A stretch of 64,000 nt of DNA, taken from Lantana camara (Eukaryota; Streptophyta; Magnoliopsida; Lamiales; Verbenaceae). The DNA is taken from contig CM074860.1 in NCBI GenBank assembly GCA_037501455.1, positions 38,636,501-38,700,500 of the forward strand, in the 5' to 3' direction. Positions 35,519 to 44,047 of the stretch are shown one piece after another (the stretch's first letter is position 1; each line of letters begins with the position of its first letter). The position numbers and the translations under genes are program-made. Under the pieces are notes generated by a model. That model made no database searches. It was not told where the DNA came from and saw nothing but the letters and a program-made list of their open reading frames with translations.

Positions 35519-35608
35519 TGAAACAACTCAGTCCCTTAGATGTTCATAAAAATTGCGATCATATCCGCAATCATTACAGGTCTGTAGAACTCATCATCGT
35601 TGTTGCAT
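35519..35608 (-). ncRNA. box C/D snoRNA, U61-like (18S guide)
   Basis: Read on the minus strand: a 6-bp terminal stem (AACAAC with GTTGTT), box C ATGATGA (35591-35597) and box D CTGA (35528-35531), about 80 nt in all. The 13 nt near box D (complement of 35533-35545) are antisense to the universal 18S rRNA sequence CCCUUAGAUGUUC. The box D+5 rule points to the first U after CCC as the 2'-O-methylation target. The upstream segment (35576-35585) is antisense to 18S ACAGGUCUGU just before it, next to an ATGA D'-like box. From memory, this 18S position is near the one served by human SNORD61. It is the last clear member of the minus-strand cluster. Confidence 0.85.
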
Positions 35609-35746
35609 TCAAGTTTAAAAAAAAAAAAAAAAAACTATTAAGAACATATTTGATATATTATAATGTAGCTGCCCCAGTGTGCTCCAAAACAACAACAAAA
35701 GAAATCAAGGAGTGATGAAGAAAGAGCAACACACTTGCTTTTGCTT

Positions 35747-35989
35747 CTAGGGAACGAGTTCAAAGGGAACTAAATTGAATCCCTTCAACCAGATAGCGAA
35801 GCACCAGATTACAACAATACAATACACCATAATCTTCAGAAGTGTATATACTTGTAATGTCCTTATGCTTACTAGACCAGCTTCAAGTAAATAATCAGCA
35901 AATCTGAAGAGCAAAAGTTCATATTGTATGAGCAGATTAACACCACTCTTCCCAAAATATGGAACTAAGAGGGTTGCCTGAATTTCCAC
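35747..35989 (-). other. unidentified stretch between snoRNAs
   Basis: A minus-strand frame of 80 codons rich in L, V, I and F lies here, without recognisable domain or start context. TTGAAGGG and CCCTTTGAA words (about 35753-35785) could form a hairpin. It lies within the presumed snoRNA transcript, so it may be another guide RNA or linker sequence. Nothing firm can be said. Confidence 0.25.
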
Positions 35990-36069
35990 TCAAGAGTTAA
36001 CAAAATAGTATAAATTTATGAAATCAAATGAAAATAGAAAATTTAGAAATATATCAAAGAAATGAAGCT

Positions 36070-36216
36070 CAGATAGATGCTTTATGTGCTCAGCGAAGAG
36101 GCCGTGAAGACTCTTCTCATACAAGAGGTGTCAGAAATAATAAAGCACCAGTCATCCTTGGAACAATCTTTAACTTTGTTCAAATATCATTTGAAGTTCG
36201 AGAAATACAAGGAACG
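36070..36216 (-). ncRNA. possible H/ACA-type two-hairpin RNA
   Basis: On the minus strand a first hairpin has an outer stem TCCTTG/CAAGGA (36208-36213 with 36155-36160), a large internal loop and an inner stem TTCAAAT/ATTTGAA. A second has an outer stem GTGCTTTAT/ATAAAGCAT (36140-36148 with 36077-36085), an internal loop and an inner GAAGAG/CTCTTC stem. Two hairpins with pocket-like loops fit H/ACA pseudouridylation guides, and the neighbours are snoRNAs. However, I see no perfect hinge ANANNA and no clear ACA box three bases from the 3' end. Confidence 0.35.
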
Positions 36217-36236
36217 AAGTTATTACATTGGAATGA

Positions 36237-36321
36237 TAGGCCTCATTGAGAAGATTAGGCTGTCCACATAATAAAGTTCGGACATATGCTTGTCTTTATT
36301 TAAAGTCTAATCATCGGCCAT
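36237..36321 (-). ncRNA. U27: box C/D snoRNA U27, copy 2
   Basis: Minus strand: terminal stem GGCC/GGCC, box C variant ATGATTA (36308-36314) and box D variant ATGA (36243-36246). The central guide (antisense of 36282-36294) reads GACAAGCATATGT and is complementary to 18S rRNA CAUAUGCUUGUC near its 5' end. It is followed by CCGA as a D' box; the other copy has CTGA. The D'+5 position predicts methylation of A28 of plant 18S rRNA, the classic U27 target, and the guide with its flank matches human SNORD27 as I recall it. The D' substitution may weaken this copy. It lies about 80 nt from the U30-like copy 2, repeating the order of copy 1. Confidence 0.85.
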
Positions 36322-36396
36322 CGAATTAGCTAAAAACAGAAAGAAAGCAAAGAAAATATTAAAATACACAAATTTCATAAATGTTTTTAGTTTGAA

Positions 36397-36497
36397 AAGG
36401 GACTCAGTTTATGGGTGGTGATATATAGTATGGTCGGCAAGGTATCAAAATACCATTACGACGAACGAGACCAATACATTATTCGTCCTCGTCCCAA
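36397..36497 (-). ncRNA. U30: U30-like snoRNA, copy 2 (possibly decayed)
   Basis: Minus strand: terminal stem GGGAC/GTCCC (36491-36495 with 36399-36403) and box D CTGA (36404-36407). The conserved guide is antisense to 18S ACGAACGAGACC (36461-36472). The block TGCCGACCAT (antisense of 36430-36439) is shared with copy 1, but the spacer between the two blocks differs in length (14 versus 16 nt), as expected for RNA rather than protein. Box C is poor (GACGAAT instead of TGATGA), so this copy may be inactive. The guide matches that of U30 (SNORD30), which targets an A in this 18S segment. Confidence 0.7.
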
Positions 36498-36568
36498 AAT
36501 CTAGAGCGAAGCAATCCAACATAATTTTCATAAATAAAATCAAAGTTTTCAACAAATAAATTTCAAAA

Positions 36569-36660
36569 TGGGAATCATCAGATAGGAGCGAAAGACTAAA
36601 AAGTTTTATAATCAATGTGATTCAGTTGAACTATGCTTATGATCATCACTTGACCCCCAT
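36569..36660 (-). ncRNA. box C/D snoRNA with two 25S rRNA guides
   Basis: Minus strand: box C GTGATGA (36643-36649), box D CTGA (36578-36581) and an internal D' CTGA (36622-36625). TCA/TGA plus GGG/CCC pair around the ends. The box D guide (antisense of 36582-36597) is complementary to 25S AUAGGGGCGAAAGACU over 16 nt with one G-U pair. Box D+5 points to the second G of that run, the site served by yeast snR39b as I recall. The D' guide (antisense of 36626-36636) matches 25S UGAACUAUGC, the segment modified by U18. One RNA thus carries guides for two neighbouring 25S sites. Confidence 0.82.
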
Positions 36661-36763
36661 TTTTCTACAGATTATAGACACGTAAAGAACGATTACATTA
36701 ATCCAAAATAACTAAAACATGGAACATGTATGAATATAAACAAATGAAATGGATTTGTAAATA

Positions 36764-36846
36764 AAGCCTCAGAAGGAAGGCAGTAGTGTGGTTGTAATCA
36801 CTGATTATTCATTAAAAAAGAACCACGCTAATCATCATTGGCAGCT
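36764..36846 (-). ncRNA. box C/D snoRNA, 18S AAGGAAGGCAG guide
   Basis: Minus strand: short terminal stem GCC/GGC, box C ATGATGA (36832-36838) and box D CTGA (36769-36772). The guide directly next to box D is antisense of 36773-36783, 11 nt fully complementary to the universal 18S segment AAGGAAGGCAG. The fifth base from box D pairs with the A in AAGG-A-AGG, a known 2'-O-methyl A (human A468, guided by SNORD83 from memory). No second guide is evident. Confidence 0.82.
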
Positions 36847-36939
36847 TCGAAATTTTACAAAACCTATTATAGATTTTCGAATTGAAAGTGACGGAAACTC
36901 ACAAGAACAAAAAGAGCATAAATCAAACAAAATTAACAG

Positions 36940-37026
36940 GAGCCTCATAGAGAAGATTAGATCTATCTACATACGGTATTTCAGACATATGCTTGTCAAT
37001 AAAATAATTTCATAATCATAGGCAAA
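36940..37026 (-). ncRNA. U27: box C/D snoRNA U27, copy 1
   Basis: Minus strand: terminal stem GCC/GGC, box C variant ATGATTA (37013-37019) and box D variant ATGA (36945-36948). The guide GACAAGCATATGT is followed by a canonical D' CTGA (36981-36984). The guide is antisense of 36985-36997 and complementary to 18S CAUAUGCUUGUC, predicting methylation at A28. Both window copies share the unusual ATGATTA and ATGA boxes, so these are inherited features rather than recent decay. Guide plus D' box match the U27 family. Confidence 0.88.
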
Positions 37027-37137
37027 TCCATTTTCTTAATGAAAACAAAATTTAACAAAAATTCAGCGAACCCACAAAGATTCGAGCATAGAAACATCAC
37101 CGAATCGACGAAAACTTTGAAATAAAAGAAAGAACTT

Positions 37138-37229
37138 AAGGACTCAGTGATGAATCAGGATGGTCGGCAGGGCAAAAGTAAACGCCATTACGACGAACGA
37201 GACCTATCACTAAAACTCATCATCGCCCA
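37138..37229 (-). ncRNA. U30: U30-like box C/D snoRNA, copy 1
   Basis: Minus strand: terminal pairing GGGC/GTCC, box C ATGATGA (37217-37223) and box D CTGA (37144-37147). The guide antisense to 18S ACGAACGAGACC (37193-37204) is followed by CGTA as a D'-like box. The fifth base from it pairs with an A of ACGAA, the nucleotide type reported for U30/SNORD30. A second block, TGCCGACCAT, is conserved in copy 2 but I could not place it on rRNA. It is the promoter-proximal RNA, about 110 bp downstream of the TATA box. Confidence 0.82.
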
Positions 37230-37329
37230 CAAAATGGATTTATACTTGAAACAAAGGTATTCAGGCATAGATTTCGTGGGTTGTGAAGAATGAAATTGAA
37301 GATCGGCGTGTAAAATTAGGGGAAGAGCT

Positions 37330-37396
37330 GTAGTACTTATAGAGAGAGGCTGTGAGGAAGCTAGGGTTTTGGGTTTTACACACTTTGAGTGGGCTG
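37330..37396 (-). promoter_or_regulatory. snoRNA cluster promoter: TATA, telo-box, site II
   Basis: Reading the minus strand downstream: a site II core (AGCCCA, complement of TGGGCT at 37390-37395), a telo-box-like AAACCCTAG (about 37362-37370), a second CCCAAAACCC word, and TATAAGTA in CTCTCTATAAGTAC (37333-37345). Site II plus telo-box is the combination known from plant ribosomal-protein and snoRNA genes. Transcription would start near 37310 and run to lower coordinates through all the snoRNAs. Confidence 0.75.
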
Positions 37397-37400
37397 GCGG

Positions 37401-37670
37401 CTTGTGCCTTTTAGATCCCGTTAGTTTTGTTGGTATTGAAATATTTGTGTGTAATGAATTTTTATTGTTTGTGAATAGTGAGAAATTATCAATTTTACCT
37501 CTTCAGTGTTTCTCATAGTTTTTAAGTTAAAAGTCATTTTAGTATATTTAATGTTTAGTAGCAATATAAAGCTAGAAATACAGCTGTTTGAAGTGGTTAG
37601 AATTTTTTAATTTAAGTTAGAATACGAACTACGAAGCCTAACTTATATAAATAAAAAAGGGCAAATCACT
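37401..37670. other. upstream region of snoRNA gene, AT-rich
   Basis: 270 bp of AT-rich sequence between the snoRNA promoter and the left LTR of the next element. No further motif is supported. The LTR element has therefore inserted close upstream of a housekeeping promoter. Confidence 0.45.
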
Positions 37671-38437
37671 TGATCCTCTGATTCTTCCTTTAAATTTAAA
37701 GTTGTTGAATCTTCAAACGGTTCATGATGAATTTGGGGTTTGATCTTCTTCAATTTCAAATTTAGCTTGAATAACGTTAATTCGTAGGTCCTTCGACTTG
37801 TTTACGAATCAAACGCCGGATTTTTAGAGAATTCCGTCAAGAACGCCTTCGAACTCGTCGATAATTCCGTGAATTTATCTTGAATATAACGCCGATTCAC
37901 CGGTATAACGCCTTGATAACGAATCAAATGCTTAAATTTGATAACTTCGGGAAGAAAGGTTTTTAGCCTTTCTTGAACTTTTAGAGAGGTTTTTAGCCTT
38001 TCTTTGAACTCGTAGAGAGATTTTTAGCCTTTCTTGAATTCGTGTTTTGTGTTGAATGAATAACCCATGGCCTCTTTATATAGGCATAGGATTCAAGACT
38101 TGTTGCTCAAGTCAAAGTTTATTTAATAATTATCTCTTTATATTTTTATTTTTTAAAGAGATAATATCAAATAAGACTTGAATTTGATTGGTCGGTGTGA
38201 TGCAATACGCCACATGTCGCCATATGATTTGTCTTGGCTTTCTTTGACTGCAAGACTTGATTTGATTGGTCAAAACATGTCACTTTGACACGTGTCATCA
38301 CTTGATTTGTTGATAAAATAATCATTATAATATCAATTTAATTTTAACTATTTAACTTTGAAATTAAATTTAGGAAAATTTCAAAATATTAAATAGCAAA
38401 TTAAATTAATAAACTAAAGTTTATTTATCCGTCTACA
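37671..38437 (-). repeat. 3' LTR (767 bp) of small LTR element
   Basis: Runs from TGATCCTCTG to CCGTCTACA on the plus strand. By eye it differs from the other LTR by about 16 substitutions and two short indels, roughly 98% identity, implying a fairly recent insertion. A GAG(A/G)TTTTTAGCCTTTC word is repeated three times at about 37958-38035. Confidence 0.8.
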
Positions 38438-38452
38438 AATGCCCCCACTTCA
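38438..38452 (-). other. polypurine tract of small LTR element
   Basis: On the minus strand AAGTGGGGGCATT immediately precedes the TGTAGACGG start of the 3' LTR. Confidence 0.6.
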
Positions 38453-38624
38453 AGGCTCGGCGAAAAACATGCCGAATATTCATGCGAAGGCGGGACTTGA
38501 AGTACTCAAATTTATTGGACATAACTTTTTTTTGAAGATGTGACTGAGCTTGAAGTTTAATTCAAGTTGCCTACGTACCCCTCAAGAGGATCAAGTCATG
38601 ACGTAGTTCAATTTTTTTTCAAAC

Positions 38625-39060
38625 TTATAGACATTTTATACTCGTGTCATGGAGTACACTTGACTTTGATTTTAAACAGTTTATACTCGTGTTAAGGAGT
38701 AACTTGACTTTGATTTTAACAATTTATACTCGCGTTAAGGAGTAACTTGAACTTGATTTTAAACAGTTTATACTCGTATTTAGGAGTATCATTGGCATTT
38801 GATTTTAAACAGTTTATACTCGTGTTAAGGAGTACACTTGAACTTGAATTTGATTTTGAACAGTTTATACTCGTGTTAAGGAGTATATTTGACAGTTTAT
38901 ACTCTTATCAAGGAGTATTGATTTGGATTTGTAGACAGTTTATCCTCATATCAAGGAGTCTTGAATTTGAATTTGAATTTATAGACATTTCATGCTCGTA
39001 TCAAGGAGCTTTCATGACAGTTTATTCTCTTATCAAGGAGAGCACTTGACTTTCACTTGA
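38625..39060. repeat. ten-unit minisatellite inside the LTR element
   Basis: About ten copies of ACAGTTTATACTCGTGTTAA followed by GGAGT, separated by variable TTGA/TTTGATTTT spacers, with unit lengths of 31-58 bp. Later units drift to TCTTATCAAGGAG. The open frame at 38747-39049 is a by-product of the repeat. Confidence 0.75.
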
Positions 39061-39407
39061 ATTTTAGTTGCCCCCGGTATTTTCCTGGCGGTCTGTATCC
39101 GCTTGTTGAATTGGATTTCTTTGATAATACATAATACTTCTTTTGCCCCCATCATAGTTAGGTTGCATGGTGTAGCTCATTTTTATAACTTAACATTTGG
39201 ATTTTGGAGAGCTGAAGCGATATCTTTTGATCTTCAATTGAACTTCGAGTTCGATTTGTGAAGGTAAGAGATGAGAGGTAAGATCAGTCCCACTGGGCGT
39301 GCCAATCTGTTTGCACTAAAAATTCGTGTTTATTGATTTTTAGTCAATATCGAATAATACAAATTATTTGAAAATTCAAGTTAAGGTAGGCCTTCGATCT
39401 TCAGCTT

Positions 39408-40172
39408 GATCCTCTGATTCTTCCTTTAAATTTAAAGTTGTTGAATCTTCAAACAGTTCTTGATGAATTTGGGGTTTGATCTTCTTCAACTTCAAATTTA
39501 GCTTGAATAACGTTAATTCGTAGGTCCTTCGACTTGTTTACGAATCAAACGCCGGATTTTTAGAGAATTCCGTCAAGAACGCCTTCGAACTCGTCGATAA
39601 TTCCGTGAATTTATCTTGAATATAACGCCGATTCGCCGGTATAACACCTTGATAGCGGATCAAATGCTTAAGTTTGATAACTTCGGGAAGAAAAGTTTTT
39701 AGCCTTTCTTGAACTTTTAGAGAGGTTTTTAGCCTTTCTTTGAACTCGTAGAGAGGTTTTAGCCTTTTTTGAATTCGTGTTGTGTGTTGAATGAACAACC
39801 CATGGCCTCTTTATATAGGCATAGGATTCAAGACTTGTTGCTCAAGTCAAAGTTTATTTAATAATTATCTCTTTATATTTTTATTTTTTAAAGAGATAAT
39901 ATCAAATAAGACTTGAATTTGATTGGTCGGTGTGATGCAATACGCCACATGTCGCCATATGATTTGTCTTGGCTTTCTTTGACTGCAAGACTTGATTTGA
40001 CTGGTCAAAACATGTCACTTTGACACGTGTCATCACTTGATTTGTTGATAAAATAAACATTATAATATCAATTTAATTTTAACTATTTAACTTTGAAATT
40101 AAATTTAGGAAAATTTCAAAATATTAAATAGCAAATTAAATTAATAAACTAAAGTTTATTTATCCGTCTACA
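39408..40172 (-). repeat. 5' LTR (765 bp) of small LTR element
   Basis: Right-hand partner of 37671-38437 with the same ends. The sequence that follows it at 40173 is open coding-like DNA, not a matching target duplication. Confidence 0.8.
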
Positions 40173-40545
40173 GTAACGTCGAAGGGGTGCGACGGTAGGT
40201 CACCCAACCTATTCACCTTTATTAATAGCGTTCCCTTGAATTGGACGATGACCGTATTCATGCCCGATGTCTTCCAAGGTATTGGCTCGTGCATTAACAA
40301 GTTGTAAGTCGAATTCATACTCAATCCTTATTTTCCTTTCTTTTTTTATAAATTTTTGTTCATTATTTAATGTAAAATTTTTTACAGGACATTCAGCGGC
40401 ATGTTGTGGTCAGGGAGAAAGGATGCCCTTACTATGATGCCCTTAGATTTATTTTTAAAGTGCGTCAAGCACACTTTTTGGAATCCGAAGAGGAGTACCT
40501 CCATGCGGACAACATTGAGAATAGGGACTCGGACCCCAAAGTCAT
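40173..40545. other. coding-like segment of unknown identity, left part
   Basis: This stretch lies between two LTR elements. On the plus strand a plausible 84-bp intron (GTAAGT at 40304 to TTTTTTACAG at 40387) separates two segments that stay open. The minus strand is open over 40388-40545 too. If the gypsy element 40546-49358 and one copy of the shared TCAT flank are removed, the open frames continue into 49359-49535 on both strands. I recognise no family, so strand and function are undecided. It may be an exon pair of a decayed host gene or of an older transposon. Confidence 0.4.
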
Positions 40546-41420
40546 TGTAGATGTAGCACCCAAAGCCCCAAGGCACTATATCCCCCGCACTATAGCCCGA
40601 TCCATATACGAAATGGATAATCCGTACATAAACCGAACCTATAGCGAACGGGTGACAATCAAGAATAAACGAGCTAGGCGGGACACTCCCCAACACAATC
40701 AACTAGGACATGAAAATTAAAAGCGGAAGCATTTACAATCAATACTTATAGGTACCATATTTACCAAATAAATACATAGTAGGTACCAACATTAACTATC
40801 AATACATTATCATCTCTTATATGTTATACATGTCCAAGTATCCCAAAATGTACTAATAATGATCATAACATGAGATGTCAAAAGTGCTATACATGAAAGG
40901 TACAACCACGACCACGACCAAAAGTACCTGAAAAGTGAAGTATCAGTCTACCGAAGACTGAGTGATGGGCAATATATATATATATAGCACACGTCACATG
41001 CAAGTCATAATCTCAGGTGAAGACTTGAAAATGAAATAAAGATAAAGTTCAAGAATAGATTGTTCTTTGCCCGAGATTATGACTATTCAATTTAACATGT
41101 TAACTTGATCATTTCATGAAACATGTGGCCCCGGCGAGTAAGGGCTATTCTCCAACCTTTACACCAACGTGAACAATACGTGGTTGCTTGAATAATTTAA
41201 TACGTGATCATGCATTTCATTTAGTGCTCAATTAGACATAATCATGCTTGAAACATACAATAACCCGAGGACAATCCGTGGTGCCGGATCCGTCCACAGT
41301 CTCCTTCTTCCTCCAGGTGATAGTGGGTTTGCAAGGCCCAACTATCCACGACATGGTGTACGTCGGGAACATAACTCCCACGCATGGAACTCCTTCCACC
41401 TCTAATCTCCTAGTGGCTTC
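40546..41420 (-). repeat. truncated 3' LTR
   Basis: It starts TGTAGATGTAGCACCC on the plus strand (LTR end at 40546 or 40552) and parallels 44056 onward. About 60 bp containing the CCCGCCTAG half of the conserved inverted repeat are missing near 40903. It stops after CCTAGTGGCTTC, where the 5' LTR continues with GGGGGTGATCCC, and joins directly to pol. The end by the first TG at 40546 gives a better target-duplication match. Confidence 0.8.
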
Positions 41421-42165
41421 TTTGGTTTCTCCCATTTAAGCACGACCTCAATCTTCGAAGGATCGACTTCCAACCCCTTGCCTGAAATCACATGTCCCAA
41501 GAAAGCAACCCGATCGATCCAAAATTCACACTTGCTGAATTTAGCAAACAACTGATGCTCTTTCAAAGTCTGTAGAACGAGCTTAAGATGCTTCGTGTGC
41601 TCCTCGGCAAATTTTGAGAATACCAAAATATCATCGATGAAAATCAGCACAAACTTGCCGAGGAAAGGCCAGAAAATCCAGTGCATCATATCCATGAAAG
41701 CTGCAGGGGCATTAGTTAACCCAAATGGCATAACCACGAACTCGTAATGCCCATACCGAGTATTAAATCCCATCTTTGGAATATCCTCTGCTCGGATTCG
41801 CAGCTGGTAGTACCCCTTCTTAAATCCAATTTCGCGTAGACCTTGAAACCCTGAAGTATATCAAATAATTCCTCTATGTGTGGAAGGGGATACTTGTTCT
41901 TAATAGTCATCCGGTTTAACTCCCGGTAATCGATGCACATCCTTAAAGTTTCGTCCTTTTTCTTTACAAATAACACCGGTGCTCCACTGGGTGAAGAACT
42001 CGGCCTGATGTACCCAACTTCCAACAATGCCTCGAGCTGAACCTTTAACTCTTTTAGCTCTGCTAGATCCATCCGATATGGAGTCTTTGAATACGGCTCT
42101 GCATTCGGATAAAGATCAACCACAAACTCGATCTCTCGCTCGGGAGGCAAGGAATCCAATTTCTC
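41421..42165 (-). pseudogene. gypsy reverse transcriptase, truncated
   Basis: The RT copies element RNA to DNA. From 42159 down it reads [19 protein letters not shown], the usual lead-in, then [38 protein letters not shown] and KLDLR. A frameshift at about 41800 changes frame before [20 protein letters not shown] and the catalytic FIDD ([12 protein letters not shown]). It ends in [13 protein letters not shown]...WEKPK, where the RNase H part should start, because of the deletion at 41420. Another frameshift near 42160 separates it from the gag-protease frame. It cannot be functional. Confidence 0.88.
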
Positions 42166-43801
42166 TAGGAAGACCTCGGGGAAATTCCTTCACCACTTCT
42201 GTATCCTCTAATTTCACCTGATCCTTAGGCTTGTTCAGGATGTAGGCAATGAACCCGGTAGCCCCGTTTCTAACCAATTTCTGAGCCTCTGAGAATGAAA
42301 GTAGAGGTACCGTCTTCGAAGTCCAACCCGTAGTAACCTCTGAACCCAACTGCACTTTCTTTGCCCGACAATCAATTGTAGCACAGTGCCTGTACAACCA
42401 ATCCATCCCCAGAATAGACCCATATCTTTCCATCGACATTACAATGAAATCTGTCAAGAACTCTCGGCCTTCAATCACCACTGGAACATCCCTGTAAACC
42501 TGATCCGTCCCTCGCCTACTACCGAAAGGAGTACTAACTAAATAGTGCACAAAAGAGCACATGGTAGGCAAAGATAAAGTAATAACAATAGAGTGCGTAA
42601 GAAAAAAGTGTGTAGCCCCTGGATCAAATAATGTATGGATGTTCGTGCCATGGATGCATATAGTACCTTCAACTACCGCAGCAGGGTCGATCTCAGCATC
42701 CTGCTCCTCTCTAGTTAAAGCGTAGGCCCGAGCTCTTACAAGTGGCCTCTGGCCTGCAGGTGGCAGATCATCAACCTTATGCTCGTCACTCCCGCAGATC
42801 AAACATAAGCCCAACCATCGCCTGCAGTTATCATATGTAAGTGTAGTAAGCCCACAAAATCTGCAACCCATTTTCTGAGGTGGCTGTGGTGGTGCTGAAG
42901 CTCGTGGAGCCTTCTGTGATGGCCCTGTAGCTTTAAATTTCTTCCTGGAATCCTTCGGTGCTGGAGGTCCAGAATAAATCATAGGTCTCTTTCCCGAGCT
43001 TGACCCCTGTCCCGATCTTGAACCCGAAGCCTGTCCTGTACGAGGAATAGGCCTCCTGGCAATCTCTGAATCCTCTACCTTCAAAGCTTTAGCGGTAGCT
43101 TTGGCCCAGGTGCTCGTGTTAGCTGCTTTCAAAGCGTCCTGGGTATCTGGCCTGAGTCCCTGTACAAACTGCATCGCCTTGTGAAAGTTATCATTCGCTA
43201 TGTTGGGTGCATAGCGAGAAAGTCTCTCGAACTCGGCAATGTACTGACCAATGGACCTCCCTCCTTGCTTCAGCTATGTAAACTCCCTCAACCTGCGAGT
43301 ACGGGAAGCTGGAGGAGTGAACTTGTTTCTGAACTCCCGTACAAACACCTCCCACGTAATATCTGTCCCAGCAGCCTCCAAAACTATCTAAGTACTCTCC
43401 CACCAGGAATAAGCTTCGCCCTGGATCAAAGTAAGGGTGCAACGGGCCTTCTCCTGAGTATCACAAGGAATGAGCTGCCAAATTCTCTCAACTTCTTTCA
43501 ACCACATCTCCGCCTGAATATTGTCGCCCTTATAGAACTTCGGGGGACGCTGATTCTGAAACTCCCGTAGTATAGCTAAAATAGGGTTCTCCTGGGGTGC
43601 TACGGGTGCTGGTGGTGCTGGAGGGGCCCTTTCCTGTAGCCTTTGATCAATCAGCCCCACTACTGCGTTCATAAAATCTTGAGGCTGTGCCTGAACAGGT
43701 GGAGGAGGAGGAGGAGGTGATCTCTCACGGCGATGATGGCGGTGATGACGATGATGCCGATGTCTCGGGGATCGATCACGGTGATGTCTATCACGATCCA
43801 T
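42116..43801 (-). pseudogene. gypsy gag and protease with two in-frame stops
   Basis: Gag starts at 43801 with MDRDRHHRDRSPRH, then a His/Arg-rich and proline-rich leader. The capsid region follows (PPKFYKGDNIQAEMWLKEVE, IQGEAYSWWEST). Two TAG stops (near 43387 and 43275) interrupt a frame that is otherwise continuous into 43174-42116. Two degenerate CCHC knuckles occur: CRFCGLTTLTYDNC has lost its histidine, and CLICGSDEHKVDDL has lost its last cysteine. The protease has its active-site region as LFDPGATHFF (a variant of D-S/T-G-A) and ILGMDWL. Product processing would normally yield capsid, nucleocapsid and protease. The stops make it a pseudogene. Confidence 0.85.
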
Positions 43802-44035
43802 CCTGAAAGCAAATCACTACGCATGCGTGGTTTGATTAATAAATGCAAATGTGTGCAATTAATTACATAATATCAATAAAGCACACATTTCATAGGATCA
43901 AATAGCTCAAGTACTTCAAGAATTCGAGTAAATCAAGTAATTCAATTAAATGCAGACTTTCAAATAACAAGTAATCTTATACCATGCGACCTAGACTCAC
44001 TTGACACGACTCGAGAACCTCGGTTTTACAACCGG

Positions 44036-44047
44036 GCTCTGATACCA
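44036..44047 (-). other. primer binding site, initiator Met tRNA
   Basis: Minus strand TGGTATCAGAGC, eight bases inside the 5' LTR end at 44056 (or two if the LTR ends at 44050). It sets the element's orientation and 5' end. Confidence 0.88.

Larger units (their letters stand above)
37671..40172 (-). mobile_element. small non-autonomous LTR retrotransposon
   Basis: Two near-identical direct repeats (767 and 765 bp, each TG...CA) flank a 970-bp non-coding interior. On the minus strand the LTR starts TGTAGACGGATAAATAAAC and is preceded by a purine tract, GAAGTGGGGGCATT, giving orientation. The conserved GCACGCCCAGTGGGAC block of many plant LTR elements is at about 39290-39305. There is no gag or pol, and the interior is mostly a minisatellite. 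Expected 5-bp flanks do not match (TCACT left, GTAAC right), so a rearrangement or recombination between copies is likely. Confidence 0.8.

Noticed and set aside
37035..37105. Another box C/D RNA (GTGATGT...CTGA, minus strand)
   Set aside because: Boxes are only about 35 nt apart, no terminal stem forms, and no rRNA complementarity was seen.
35519..37229. rRNA fragments on the plus strand (CCCTTAGATGTTC, CATATGCTTGTC, ACGAACGAGACC)
   Set aside because: They are only 10-16 nt, come from scattered rRNA places, and each lies beside a box D or D' on the minus strand; they are snoRNA guides, not rDNA.
38747..39049. 100-codon frame with SLYSYLGV repeats
   Set aside because: Translation of the minisatellite; the unit length is not a multiple of three throughout, so the repeat peptide is incidental.
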